Position numbers and translations under genes: made by a program. Below the pieces are notes generated by a model. That model did not search any database. It saw nothing but the letters and a program-made list of their open reading frames with translations, and was not told the origin of the DNA. A DNA stretch of 64,000 nt from Azorinus chamasolen (Eukaryota > Mollusca > Bivalvia > Cardiida > Solecurtidae), in the NCBI GenBank assembly GCA_963576725.1, contig OY755252.1, forward strand, positions 25,364,655 to 25,428,654, read 5' to 3'. Numbering within the stretch: the stretch's first letter is position 1; each line of letters starts with the position of its first letter. Positions 37,256-48,479 of this stretch are shown here, piece by piece.

Positions 37256-37692
37256 TACGCAATATTTTTGGACACCAGTTTCCCCCCTTTGTTCATCATA
37301 TACGTATGTTTAAAATGCATTAAAAAGGCATGTGCTTCTACAGTACTACAACATACTGCATGTCTGGTTGTCAGCCCCTTTGCAGTTGGCAATCACGCTG
37401 CCTCGTTCCATGTACGCCGACATGAAAGGCTTAGTACTCCATGAAGACGCTCTCTTCAATCCAGAAACGGAAGGAGGACGTCGGATCTTTGTATCTCTTT
37501 TTGTCGTACCCTTAATTACTTTTCTACAGTTACTCTGATTGCAGCTCAATCATTGAGTACACTAGCGATAAAGTGGATACAGTTTATTTCATTTAAATAT
37601 ATTTTTGTTTTACATGCAATTTACGGCTGTATTTGTCATCACAGTTGTTGTAGATTCGTCGTAGAGGGGATATGTTTATTTACACTTTTTGT
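37256..37692 (+). pseudogene. Naiad copy 4: protein C-terminus, SECIS-like hairpin and B-type 3' UTR
   Basis: Encodes LQHTACLVVSPFAVGNHAAS, equivalent to LQHTACLVIDPFTVGSYASL at the end of the main protein. The SECIS-like hairpin follows (37,431-37,494), then a 3' UTR with TTGTCGTACCC, CAATCATTGAGTAC and GATACAGTTTATT, shared with 42,550-42,720 (+) and 50,920-51,110 (-). A mariner interrupts the UTR at 37,693. Confidence 0.7.
37431..37494 (+). promoter_or_regulatory. SECIS-like element, second Naiad lineage
   Basis: Helix I GTAC (37,434-37,437) with GTAT (37,491-37,494); 4/4 internal loop; quartet TGAA (37,442-37,445) with GGAT (37,483-37,486); helix II GACG (37,446-37,449) with CGTC (37,479-37,482), one C-A mismatch, then TCTCTT pairing with AGGAGG; AA at 37,458-37,459, 12 nt after the quartet. 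Where the main copy has GGTA/TACC this one has GACG/CGTC: both strands changed and pairing is kept. Confidence 0.7.
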
Positions 37693-37694
37693 TA

Positions 37695-38997
37695 CGAGGG
37701 GTGTTCCAAAAATAATGTCACTTGCATCGGTGCTCATATAGCGGAAGTGCTTTTGTTCATTTTTATTTGCTCTGCCCTTCAAAATACTCTCCGCCAGCCA
37801 GAATACACCTTTTTAGCCGGTCAATCCATTTTTGGAAGCATTTTTCATACTCTTCAATGGGGACACCCATCAGACACTGATAAACAGCAGATCCAAGGGC
37901 ATTTCTCGAATTGTATCTCCTTCCAGATAAATGATATTTAAGTTTTGGAAAGAGAAAATAGTCGCAGGGGGCCAAGTCTGGCGAATACGGAGGGTGCGGA
38001 AGGACGGTAACCTTCTCTGACTCCAAAAAGTCAGTCACAATACGTGCCTTGTGAGCGGGTGCATTATCATGCAAAAGTCGGACATACTTAAGTCCTGTTT
38101 TGGGGCGGCTACTTTTGTAGTAGTTCTTCAATTTTCTCAGAACAACGTTTTTATAGAACTTGCCTGTGACCGTTCTGCCTTTTGGCACCGGGATTTGAAT
38201 AGCTGGACCCTTATTAGTGAAAAAATAGCATACAAAACCTTCTTTACCGTTCGTATTCGTTTGGCAATACGGGGGCGTCTGGCATTTTTAGTGGCCCATA
38301 TTCGGTTGGAAACCTTCCGCTTTGGTTCAAAATAATACACCCAGGTCTCATCACCAGTGACTATATTATCAAAAGCCTTTTTACTATATTTTGGGTACAT
38401 TTTGAGAAGTTTTTTGCCATTGTTACACGCGTCTTCTTTTGCTCATCCGTTAACAAATGGGGTATCCATCTTGCATTTATCTTTCTAACTTTTAGGTGTT
38501 TCTTCAAAATTGCATGAACTCTTGCTAACGACAAGTTTGTCATTCGAGCCAATTGTCTTACGGTGAATCTTATGTTACCTTTGGTCGTAGTTGTTGCAGG
38601 ACGACCTGGGCGAGCAGCATCTTTCAGTTGCTGCTGCCCAGCACTCAATTTAGCTACCCACCTACAAACAGTCCTGTTGGACATTTGGCCCTCCCCATAA
38701 ATGTCACACACCTCGCGGTGAATATCTACAGCCTTTATGCCGAGTATTGACCTACCTTTTATATAGGCCCTAATTTCAAGAACATTTTCAGCTCGTTTTC
38801 CTGTCATTTTGTGTATAGTCTAACGAATAGGCTATGAAACGATGTACATTGTACCGAGGCAAGTGAACGTGTGGACGAGATATTTACCTGTGTCACGAGC
38901 CAGTGATCACTCAATCGACACGAGGTGGTTTTGTGCATGAATTGCACGATTTCCGCGAAATAAAGCACAGATGACATTATTTTTGGAACACCCCTCG
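37695..38997 (-). mobile_element. Mariner-family DNA transposon, complete
   Basis: 1,303 bp with perfect 26-bp terminal inverted repeats (CGAGGGGTGTTCCAAAAATA at the left, its complement at the right) flanked by TA on both sides (37,693-37,694 and 38,998-38,999), the usual Tc1/mariner target duplication. It sits inside a Naiad 3' UTR copy that resumes at 39,000. Identical ends imply a recent insertion. Confidence 0.95.
37763..38807 (-). pseudogene. Mariner transposase, two frameshifts
   Basis: Cut-and-paste transposase in three overlapping pieces: 38,807-38,361 (MTGKRAENVLEIRAYIKG, N-terminal helix-turn-helix DNA-binding region with GRPATTTT linker), 38,400-38,137 (first catalytic Asp in TGDETWVYYFEP) and 38,188-37,763 (second Asp in LLHDNAPAH, third in PPYSPDLAPCDYF). 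There are 34 residues between the last two Asp, the DD34D signature of mariner. Length (about 345 residues) is normal. Both frame changes lie in homopolymers, an A-run near 38,410 and a T-run near 38,222, each explained by one missing base. They may be real lesions or assembly errors. Confidence 0.9.
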
Positions 38998-38999
38998 TA

Positions 39000-39120
39000 T
39001 CAAGGTGAGGATGGAATAAGTGTGAAGCTGGGCACCCCTTAAGCGGTTAAAATATTCAGTGACAATTGTTTTGTATGTGGTATTTCCTGCATGACCTATA
39101 CATGTACCGTGGTCAAATGT
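39000..39120 (+). mobile_element. Naiad tail B remnant beyond the mariner
   Basis: GGATGGAATAAGTGTGAAGC, AAGCGGTTAAAA and TTTCCTGCATGACC continue the Naiad UTR split by the mariner at 37,693. Confidence 0.6.
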
Positions 39121-39755
39121 TGGTCAACAATAGGTTGGCTTGCTGTTATATGTTTAAAGGCAAACAGCGTGAATGAGTAAAACCAACGCTGATAGAGGTA
39201 ATTAAGCTGTCACCCGCATGTTGTTTGGTGTTTGCATAGCAAACAACTCGTAATTACCGACTGTGAAATCTGTGTACCATAGCTGACATAACTAAGCTTT
39301 TGAAGGATCTCCAACTTTCAAACGTGATGTACTGCGGCCGTAAACGTCTCCCAGTACATGTACCTCATTCTCAGTGTTGTTGAATTTTCTGATCCTTCGG
39401 GATAATCTTTTTCAATGCTTTCTTAATGAAAATTCAAATCGCTTAAGCAGGGACTAGGGAGCTTGAGTAGTTGCACTTTTAAAAAATCATACTACATGAG
39501 GGATATTTGCACATTCGTGAAATACATTATTGTGGATTTATGTGAATTTGTCATGAATTAATTAATAAGATTTATATGAATTTGTCATTAGTTAATTAAT
39601 AAGATTGATTGTTATAAGGAATTTTACTAACATACGGACCAACAATGAGGCGGGTAATTTATCTTATTAATTTCAATTTTATATTTGCGTTATTTATCTG
39701 TACCATTCATAATTCTACTTTAATCCACGGTAATAGTCTTTCTGTAGTTTTTATG
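39121..39755. other. Non-coding region
   Basis: No exon recognised. It contains one inverted piece of the hairpin-bearing dispersed repeat (about 39,370-39,480) and a short direct repeat GAATTTGTCATKARTTAATTAATAAGA near 39,545 and 39,580. Confidence 0.5.
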
Positions 39756-40716
39756 CCACCAATGCTAGGCTTTGGGGCATATAGTGATTGAATCGTCCGT
39801 TAGTTATGCCTAGTTTACATTTTGACCCGGTTTTATTGAGTCTGTTCATGAGTAGCAATTAAAAGTGCAACACTACTCACGCCCCCTAGCACCGGCCCAT
39901 GCGGTGCCTTTGCGTGTTCCATAATAAGACCAACGGGGTTGTTCCTTCTTCTATAGCTAGACAAACTATTAATGCGGGAAATGTCAAATACATATGCACC
40001 CATCATAAATCTCAAAATTGCCACACGGCCAACATGTGGTCACTGTGAGGTTACGACACCGTAAACCCATGTATCGCAAAGCAAATGTAAACTAGGCATT
40101 AGTGCGTTAGTGTGTGTGTTAGTGTGCAGATTTTGCTTGTCCAGAGCATATCCCCTACACTACTCTGGCTAAGATCACCAAATATGGTGTGTTAGTACAT
40201 CCTGAGGTGTCACGCACTATTTATAGGTCAATGTGACCTTGACATTGGGCTTCATTTACGAAAACAAATTGTCTGGAAAATACCTCCTATACCAAATCAG
40301 ATAGGATCACCAAATATGGTGTGTGAGTTCATCTTGGGATGGCGGAGTTTATTTATAGGTCAATTTCACATTGACCTTGACCTTTGACCTCGTTTACAAA
40401 AACCTTGTCCGGAGCATATCTCCTACACTACTTCAGCTAGGATCACCATGTATGGTGTGCAAGTACATTTTGGGATTGCAGAGTGTCGCATACTATTTAT
40501 AGGTCAATGTGACCTTGACATTCGGCTTCATTTACAAAAACAAATTGTCCGGAGTATACCTTCTATAATCTGAAACCCTATAAAACCTCCTATAATATGG
40601 TGTGTGAATACATCTTGGGATGGCGGAGTGTAGCATACTATTTATAGGTCAATGTAACCTTGACATTGAGCTTCATTTACAATAAAAACTTGTCTGAAGC
40701 ATACCTCCTATGAATG
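39756..40716 (+). mobile_element. Pearl-like element 4, left part
   Basis: A terminus-like hairpin (TATGCCACC..GGGGCATATAGTG) near 39,761-39,785, an intervening piece of dispersed repeat (39,830-39,900), then ~135-140-bp core units at 40,140-40,716 with AGCATATCTCCTACAC, TAGGATCACC, TATGGTGTG and AGGTCAATGTGACCTTGACA. The array continues at 42,086 after a Naiad insertion. Confidence 0.65.
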
Positions 40717-42085
40717 AAAAAAGTAGTAAAGTCGAGCAGGCAAAGCCACATACAAGACGAACCCACCACCAAAACATCGATAGAAAGCATGTCACACACA
40801 CACAACTACACACCCAACACACGCACATACACGATAAGAACACAGATAACCTTAACAAACACAAAAGTACCAGATACTAACATTCCAAACATTAACAAAA
40901 GCACAAGTACAAAGACACAAGAGTGGCAAGATAACCACTGGGGGTTTAAACCGGTTTACGGACGTGCTAACCTCACACTTATATCAAAGTCACCCTGTCT
41001 TAACAAAAAGTGTAAATAAAGATGTCCCCGCCGGACTTTCCCACAACATAGAATACGGTAAACACATGACAATATGTAAAACATGGCACAACTTTGAAAA
41101 ATCTGTTAAATATGTACTCAATGACTTTGCTGAAGTTAGAGCAACTGCAGGGAAGCCGTTAAGGGCACGGCATGGAAAAGGTTATACATAATTAATTCTG
41201 AAGGGTGGTGATCCCCCGAAAGCAAAAATTGCAACACAAAAAGAGAAAATTGCTGACTCGGTTTTATTGAGTCTGTTCATGAGCAGTAATTGAAGTCTGG
41301 TAAGCTCATCCCGTTTCTGAGTTTAAGAGTATACCACCATAGTGTACTACCCTCGGCCTGTCATCGCGCAAGCAAAGAGGGAAGCGCGCAGCTACCGACT
41401 GTAAAGGGGTCAATAACCTAGGATGCAGTGCGTTGCAATAAAATATGTCATAACCTTTCTTCTTAAAGGTTTTAATGCGTTGTATAAACAAACCATGACA
41501 ATTGATATAACCCCGAATTTTACTAGGTTTGTAGATAATATCGTCATAACATTCTGGGTGAGAAATGCCTGGTTGCAGTAACGTCCGTCGATGGCAATTA
41601 TATTTACTAATGAGGGGTACATTTCGAAAATAAATTTAGGAAGCGTTTTCAGAAGTTTGTGATATATGTAACCTTGCTAAAGAAGTTTACCAGTTATGAC
41701 TAAATTACGAATGTTAAAATCTTCAAACAAAGAACAGACTCGGGCAAACCAAATAAGTTGGATGTAGAACGGGTCAAATCTCCATCTAGAAAAGGATGAT
41801 TAACAATTTTAAAATTGAAATATTCCCTATTATCGTATAGTTTGGACGAAAGTTTATCATTTGTGATGGAAAGATTCAAATCTGAAAAGGAAGCCATAAT
41901 GTCAGATTGATTCGCTTTGTTTAAGGACAGTTCTTTTGGGTAAATAGAAGAAATAATAGTTTCAGAATAAGGATAATCCAAATTTAAAATATCGTCTAAA
42001 TACCTTGAGGTTTTATTAAAAGCATTAACAATATCGGCCCGTGTATCAGGTTTTAAGCTTAGCATAAAATTCCTCTCATACCGAA
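40717..42085 (-). pseudogene. Naiad copy 5, 5'-truncated, inserted in a pearl-like array
   Basis: Minus strand. It begins at 42,085 within the RT (MLSLKPDT, NKTSRYLDDILNLD, FNFKIVNHPFLDGD), runs through the C-terminus and SECIS region (41,300-41,365), includes a dispersed-repeat piece (41,196-41,293) and ends with tail A at 40,717. Several frameshifts and a deletion after the DGD region. The SECIS stem (GGTA/TACC, AAA, AGAC) is present but the quartet ATGA has become ATGG. Flanking core repeat reads CCTCCTAT before and ATACCGAATC after, so the insertion is precise, with at most a very short duplication. Confidence 0.8.
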
Positions 42086-42485
42086 TCAGCTAGGATCACC
42101 AAATATGGTGTGTGAGTTCACCTTGGGATGGCGGAGTGTCGCGTACTATTTTTAGGTCAATGTGACCTTGACATTTGACCTCATTTACGAAAAAAACTTG
42201 TCTGAGCATATCTCCTAACTACTTCAGCTAGGATCAACAAATATGGTGTGTGAGTACATCTTGGGATGGCAGAGTGGTACATACTATTATAGGTCAATGT
42301 GATCTTGACCTTGGATTTCATTTACAAAACGCTTGTCCACAACATATCCCTACACCTAATCAGCTAGGATCACCAAATGTGATGTGTGAGTGTTCATCAT
42401 CAGATGGCGGAATGTCGCGTACTATTTGTATGTTACGTTGTCATGACCTTGACCTCTGACCTCAATTACAACAAAAGCTTGTTGT
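42086..42485 (+). mobile_element. Pearl-like element 4, right part
   Basis: Continuation of the core units of 40,140-40,716: AGCTAGGATCACCAAATATG, TTGGGATGGCGGAGTG and AGGTCAATGTGACCTTGACA. Three more units, then similarity fades. Confidence 0.75.
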
Positions 42486-42990
42486 TTGGGGTAATTTGAG
42501 TTGAAATTCTGGTCATACTATGCAATCTTTATACTATTTAATACTATTTCGTTTTTGTCGTACCCTTTATTACTTTTCTAGAGTTACTCTGTTTGCAGCT
42601 CAATCATTGAGTATACTAGCGATAGGTGGATACAGTTTGTTCACTTAAATGTTTTCGTTATACATGCACTTTACCACTGTATTTTCCGTCGCGGTTGTTG
42701 TAGATTAGTCGGAGAGGGGATACGTTTATTTACACTGTTTGTCTTTTAGGGTGGGGATGGAATAAGTGTGAGGTTGGGCGCCCATAAACCGGTTTAACCT
42801 CCCAGTGACTTTTGTCACTGACCGTTCCAAGGCGGTACTTCCATCTTCCCCCTATTGTATGTTTAATTTGTCTTTGTGCGTCTCTTGATGTTTTTATAGT
42901 TATGTACGTTTGCTGTTTCCTTGTGTTGCTGTTCGGGCGAGTGTTTGTTCTGTATGTGGTGTTTCCTGCATGACTCATTTTTGTACTTTT
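42486..42990 (+). mobile_element. Naiad 3' UTR and tail B
   Basis: TTTTTGTCGTACCCTTTATT, CAATCATTGAGTATACTAGC, GATTAGTCGGAGAGGGGATA, AACCGGTTTAACC, CACTGACCGTTCCAAGGCGG and the terminus CCTGCATGACTCATTTTTGTA. It is the most complete B-type 3' end in the window. Confidence 0.7.
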
Positions 42991-42999
42991 ACTTTCAAT

Positions 43000-43605
43000 T
43001 TTAATCCCCCAACGGGGACCGGGAAAGAGTTATAAGAATGGCCTCCGTCCATCCATCCATCCGTCCGTCTGTCCGTAACAATTTCGTGTCTCCTATACCC
43101 CTAGAAGGATTTTCATGAAACTTGTCTCAAATGTTAACCAAGTTAAGACAAGGTGCAGAACATATGGGGCGGTCAGGTCGGTTAAAGGTCAAGATCACAT
43201 TTGAAGGTCAAATGTTTTATCCTTCAATTTCCATATTACATGTTCGAGTCCGCTTCATATCTTCTTCTAAGCCCCTTGAAGTATTTTCATAAACCCTTAG
43301 TCAATTGTTAGCTAAATTAAGACGTTAGCCAAGTTGAGACAATGTGCAGAACAAATGTGTCAGTCATGTCGGCTCAAGGTCAATGTCACATTTGAAGGCC
43401 AATTGTGTGGTGTCTGTAACAATTTCGTGTCCGCCCCATATCGCCTATACCCTTGGGGTATTTTCATGAAACTTGCCTCAAATGTTAACCAAGTTCAGAC
43501 GATGTGACTAACACATACGACAGTCATGTCGGATCAAGGTCAAGCTCACATTTGAAGGTCAAATGCAATGTCTTAATTTAGGCGGCGGTGGGGAATTTAA
43601 CTGTC
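43000..43605 (-). mobile_element. Pearl-like element 5
   Basis: Terminal hairpin TCCCCCAACGGGGA near 43,006, a CCAT/CCGT/CTGT microsatellite (about 43,044-43,078), then three ~185-bp units with ATTTTCATGAAACTTG, CAAATGTTAACCAAGTT and AAGGTCAAGNTCACATTTGA, and an end near GGCGGCGGTGGGGA (43,582-43,595). Orientation is set by the microsatellite being at the hairpin end. Confidence 0.65.
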
Positions 43606-44452
43606 CTTTGGACTACCTTGTGCAGTTGCATTTGTAGGCCTGCTTAAAAATATATTTCATTGTCAGTGTTTTGCATTGGGGGCATTTGTCACCTACTGTG
43701 ATTCATTTCTTGTTTCATATTTCTTCTACCAAAAAGATAAAGATAGCTGTACAGAGACTGTGCCGACTGATTACATAAACTTGAACATCTAGAACGAAGC
43801 AAATTATATTTTAAAGTCTGCATACCTTAGTGTTAAGAATTATATTTTACTTACCTAACTATTTTATTCGTCCAATTAAATACATTTTAAGGATGATATT
43901 AGGCTGTCAACGGAATTATGGCCATATTGTGTAATGCTCATGATGTGTGGGAGTTTTACCTTTTCACCGGTTTCCAACACATACGAACAAACAATAGATC
44001 GACACTCCGAAATATTTTAGGGAAAACATGTCAGGTAGAGACCAAGAGACCATTGGGCCACATACTGAAATCACTCAACAGTTAAATTGTGAGTACTATC
44101 GTAAAAGTAGCGAGAACTGGTCGCCAGTCAGTAAAACTTAATTTTGCTTTTTCTGTCTGTTTATCTTGACTAAATGAAAGTGTTGCTTAACATCTAAACA
44201 CGAAATTATGGTATTTCATGTATCGTTTCGATTTCGAATGAATGCAGTGTGTGTATAGTGAACTTTACATTACCAAGATATTTAATTACGGGAAGGACAA
44301 TGAGACGAAAACACCGAGATAAAACATTCATTTATATGTATGTATGTTATATATGTATATGTCTCTGTAATATCTTACACATTAAAACAGTCGAATACAC
44401 ATTTTATTTTGTATCGGGTTTTATGTTTCAGTCATTATGTTCATAGCTAAAT
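43606..44452. other. Non-coding region
   Basis: No exon or element recognised in this AT-rich stretch. Confidence 0.45.
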
Positions 44453-44698
44453 ATTGTCCCGTTTTTTGGACCTGTCAAAAGGTAAATATTCCTACGTCAT
44501 TGAAAGGATATATTTAGCTTCGGTAAACCTGTGTTTCAAACGTTTTTCACGGGTGTTACAATAAATATACATGACTAGAATAAGCCAAGTAGGAAAGTTT
44601 TTATTAGCGGAAACAATCGATATCAACCGAAGCTTTATATGACGTGTTCAGCAAGCGTATAATTATTTGAATTTTGACAGGTTAAAAAACAGGACAAT
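44453..44698. mobile_element. Small MITE with ~27-bp inverted ends
   Basis: Left end ATTGTCCCGTTTTTTGGACC and right end GGTTAAAAAACAGGACAAT are imperfect complements. The element is 246 bp and non-coding, consistent with a miniature inverted-repeat element. No clear target duplication is visible. Confidence 0.6.
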
Positions 44699-46194
44699 AC
44701 AAGCGGAGGAAATCCACCGGGTGTTTTTCTGTGCATTGTTCAAATTGTAAATACTGTTCTGTCCATAGAAGCGTGAATGAGTTTGGGATGTACGACACTG
44801 CGACACTAAATAGGTCATAAGCGCCACTGACGAAGTTATGATGAAAAGATGATATTCAATACAAATTTCGATCAACGAGTTTGTAAATCATAGAAAAAAG
44901 TAACTGAAAATTTAAAAACGAAAAAAAAAGACCGTGTAAAATGCTTTATATTTTAGAATAATGAAGAGTCTCTTTCAAAAACGAGATTATTTTCACATGC
45001 GGAAATCTATTAGACAATTGGCGAATAGAAGCAACAGTGAAATATTTACATCTGATTATGGCATGGTCAACACATTCAATCAAACAATGTTTATAAAACC
45101 GAGACTGCAATTTTCTCTCTTCACTTGCTGCTTTTGCTTTCCAAGGATCTAAAACTTTCAGAACTTAATATAATGTGTATGGCTCTTGACAGAAGATACA
45201 TTCTGTCTGATCTTCACGCTTTAGTAAATAAGACAAATATTTATAAAATAAGTGCACTGAAGACCACCCGGGTGGTAGACCTAACAACTTATCCCAAGTC
45301 AGATGCATTTGCTGGCTTGTGGAAGGACACATTTTACTAAGTAGACAGCCTATACATTTCGGTCAATTCAAATAATGATATAACGTATTAAGTTACATCC
45401 CTTATTATACACCTCTAAATATTGTACATATTTTTGCATTTCCGCCTTTCGTTAAGATGTATATTATAAATGTGTTAATTAACCCTTTCTCTTGTCTATA
45501 ATTAGTCCAAATTTCAATAACTAAAATAAATAAGGTGGAACACTGTAGCCAACCATTAGAAACTAATTATCAAACAGAGTAGACCCAGATCATACGGCTC
45601 TTACTTCTCTAATTGCAACTGCTTGAAAAGGCGTTTACATGAAGGAAAGAGTTAAAAAAAATCAATAATCTAATTTGTAATTTTTTGTAGGAGTACTTAT
45701 CTGGTGACCGTTTACCGAAATTGCTAAAACTGAGTTGATATGAAAAAAGACTGCTAGGCATGGGGCTTAACTTCCTTCTATGTCCATACGTAACAAGATG
45801 GATTTAAAGGGAGTTTAGCTTATTGATAAGATTTGGTTTGTGTGAGGAGGTTGTCTCCCGTTACTCATTTTGTTCTGGTTTGCTATATAGTATCATCGGA
45901 AAGTCGCTCATGCATATTGATGTCCATTGCACGGAATTGATCTCGCGTGTAGAGATGGGGTCAGTGTAAGACCGTATTTGAGAGAGAACATTCATGCTTT
46001 GGTTGGAAGCGTATGTGTTTGTTGTTTGGGTGAAATGTAAGTTTGCTTCCTAAATGGGATTAGTTTCGTAGTCTGTATTAGGAGCTAAAACGCAGTGTTA
46101 TTTTACAATAAAGGAACAATTCAATTACAGTTAATTTCCACTTTGCCAGTTTTCATGGAAAATGTCTTTCTATTGTTTAAATTCATTTGTGGAT
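44699..46194. other. Non-coding region
   Basis: No supported exon. A copy of the AAACAGAGTAGACCCAGATC dispersed repeat lies at about 45,573-45,640. Open frames are short and show no recognisable domain. Confidence 0.45.
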
Positions 46195-46740
46195 AGGTGG
46201 ATCCAGTTCGTCTCACTTAATATATATTTTCGTTTTACATGTAATTTACCCCTGTATTTGCGATCGCGGTTGTTGTAGATTAGTCGGAGAGGGGATACGT
46301 TTATTAACACTGTTTGTCTTTTAGGGCGGAGATGGAATAAGTTTGAGATTAGGCGCCCCTAAAGCGGTTTAAACCCCAAGTGACATTGTCACTGATCGTT
46401 TGAAGGCTGATTTCCATCTCCCCCTTTTGTTTGTTTGTTATGTCTTTGTGCGCCCCTTTGTTTCTTTTATATGCATGTACATTTACTGTTGTAGTCGTGG
46501 TGCTGTTCGGGCGGCTGTGTGTTTTGTATGTCGTGTTTCCTACATGACTCATACTTGTACTTTTGTACGGTCGCCACACGATCACTTAACACCTGCTGTT
46601 GTGAAGTACATAAAATCCGAAAGTAGGAGATCCTTCGCAATTAAAAGCAGCTAAAACAGGAAATTGAAGACTCGGTTTGTTCATGAACAGTTATTAAATG
46701 TGCAACACTACTCGCATCCCCTAGCACCTGCTTAAGCAAC
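46195..46740 (+). mobile_element. Naiad 3' UTR, tail B and attached dispersed repeat
   Basis: Shares GATTAGTCGGAGAGGGGATA, a GCGGTTTAAACCCC block and a CCTACATGACTCATACTTGTA end with other B tails. It is followed by CACTTAACACCTGCTGTTGTG and the hairpin-bearing repeat (AGACTCGG, TTCATGAACAGT, GCAACACTACTC). It adjoins a Naiad body in the opposite orientation at 46,750. Confidence 0.65.
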
Positions 46741-46749
46741 ATTCAATCA

Positions 46750-47517
46750 TTATAGAGTACTACACTTGGCCTGTCATCGCGCAAGCAAAGAGGGAAGCGT
46801 AGCTACCGAATGTGAAGGGGTCAATAACCAAACATGCAGTGTGTTGCAATATAATCTGGTCATAACATTTCTTCTTGAAAGTTGTAATGCGTTTAATAAA
46901 CAAATCATGTAAATGGATATGACCCCGATTTTTTCTAAGTTTGTAGATAACATCATCATAGGATTCTGGGTGAGAAATACCTTGTTGTAGTAATTTAAAG
47001 ACTTAAAATTAGTATTCATCTCCATATTGGATATAACCAAGGTCTACACAATACCGCAACAATAATAATGTACTGCCTTAAGCCGTCGATATAATGTAAT
47101 CATCAAATAATAATGACATTATTCGATGCTTTATCAGCAGGGGCGAGGATGTATGTTGGATGGACATCTTGTAAGCTCTTTATAAGATATCTAAAAGTAA
47201 TTATAGGGTTAGGTGAAAGGTGTTCATTTGAGCTATAACATGCAACGCGGTAGTCAATTATATAAAAAATAGATCTTACCTGTCCGAATGAGCATAAGAC
47301 TCAACATGTTCTCTACGATACCATTTAACACGAATATTTTGTAAAGCCTCCGCAATCTGACCTCGACAAGAGTGAAAATCTATCGAGGATGGTATTCTAT
47401 ATTTTGGAACTTTATTCAGAACAAATCGTAGACGTTTATCTTTAATTACCTCCAAATTATCAGTAATTACGTGGCCAGTCGGAGAAAAGCAAATGTTAAG
47501 GTGGCACAGCCTCAACT
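46750..47517 (-). pseudogene. Naiad copy 6: CxC linker and RT end pieces
   Basis: Minus strand. 47,517-47,276 encodes the linker (GHVITDNLEVIKDKRLRFVL) preceded by TGA-GGC-TGT at 47,514-47,506, i.e. the CxC motif with TGA first, before a one-base deletion. Near 47,105 the NNVIII segment is again followed by TGA, then by a second TGA. Most of the RT is deleted; 46,750-46,990 holds the C-terminal part up to the SECIS start. Confidence 0.75.
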
Positions 47518-47519
47518 AT

Positions 47520-48479
47520 CATGCATAATAAACTAATTATCAAATTCTTGTTTACATGACTTTTCACCAAACCTTGTCATCAGACCGACTTATCATATCT
47601 TGAAACAATTCACCATACTACTGCATCATTTTAAATAGCTCACTGTCATTTACAAGGTGCATTCTGGTCAATAGCTCGTAAACGGTACTATAGGACCAAA
47701 GTTATGGTACTTTCTGTATTTCCCATGCCCTGCTGTTTTAAAGACTCCAATAATGATAACTTTTGTGTTCGCTTTAGTGATCTTCCACTGTATAAAAGGT
47801 ATTTTGAGTGTAAAAGAACATATACGCCATAAAGCAGGGAGCTGTCCATACATGTTGCGTTCATCCGAAATGGACTCCGTCATGGGTCGTCACACCTGAT
47901 CAAAAGTTTTGCTTATTTTCCCTACAGAATGACAGAATTGTAGTTACAAGATTCTGATGACCCAAACAAGTGTGATGGCTTTCATCTGACTGAAATACAC
48001 ACCAATGACATTCCTAAATATAGCACGGGTTAGTGTGAGAGGTGGTCTAGGATTATCAGCTCGCCGATTCGAAGCAAGTCTCACGGATAACGAGCGACGT
48101 TACCTACATGGCCAGCGAGTGAATGAGGTACACATTTCATTGTAATTAAGTTTGGCCATGGGCTGACTGTTCTAACTTTTCTCAAAATACCGAATTTTTG
48201 AAGCTAATGTTACGATACGTATCTAGGATACGAAAAGGGATAATAAATCCATGAAATGATTAGATACACATACGCTGAAAGGAATTTCTAAACGGCCACC
48301 TGACGCTTTCAAGTATTATAAGAAAACGCTATATACATGATTTATATTTAATGTATGTTTGTACATTTATCCTATGTGTCCACATCATGTTAATCATATG
48401 ATAATTTTAAAACATAACAAAAGGGATTAACATGGTCATCCACCAAACAAAATGTCACAAAGTGCTAGTAACACCATGC
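47520..48479. other. Non-coding region
   Basis: Nothing recognisable. Open frames are short and unlike known proteins. Confidence 0.45.

Noticed and set aside
44961..45340. Open frames at 44,961-45,152 and 45,125-45,340 as exons
   Set aside because: No recognisable domain, no convincing splice sites and AT-rich composition like the flanks.
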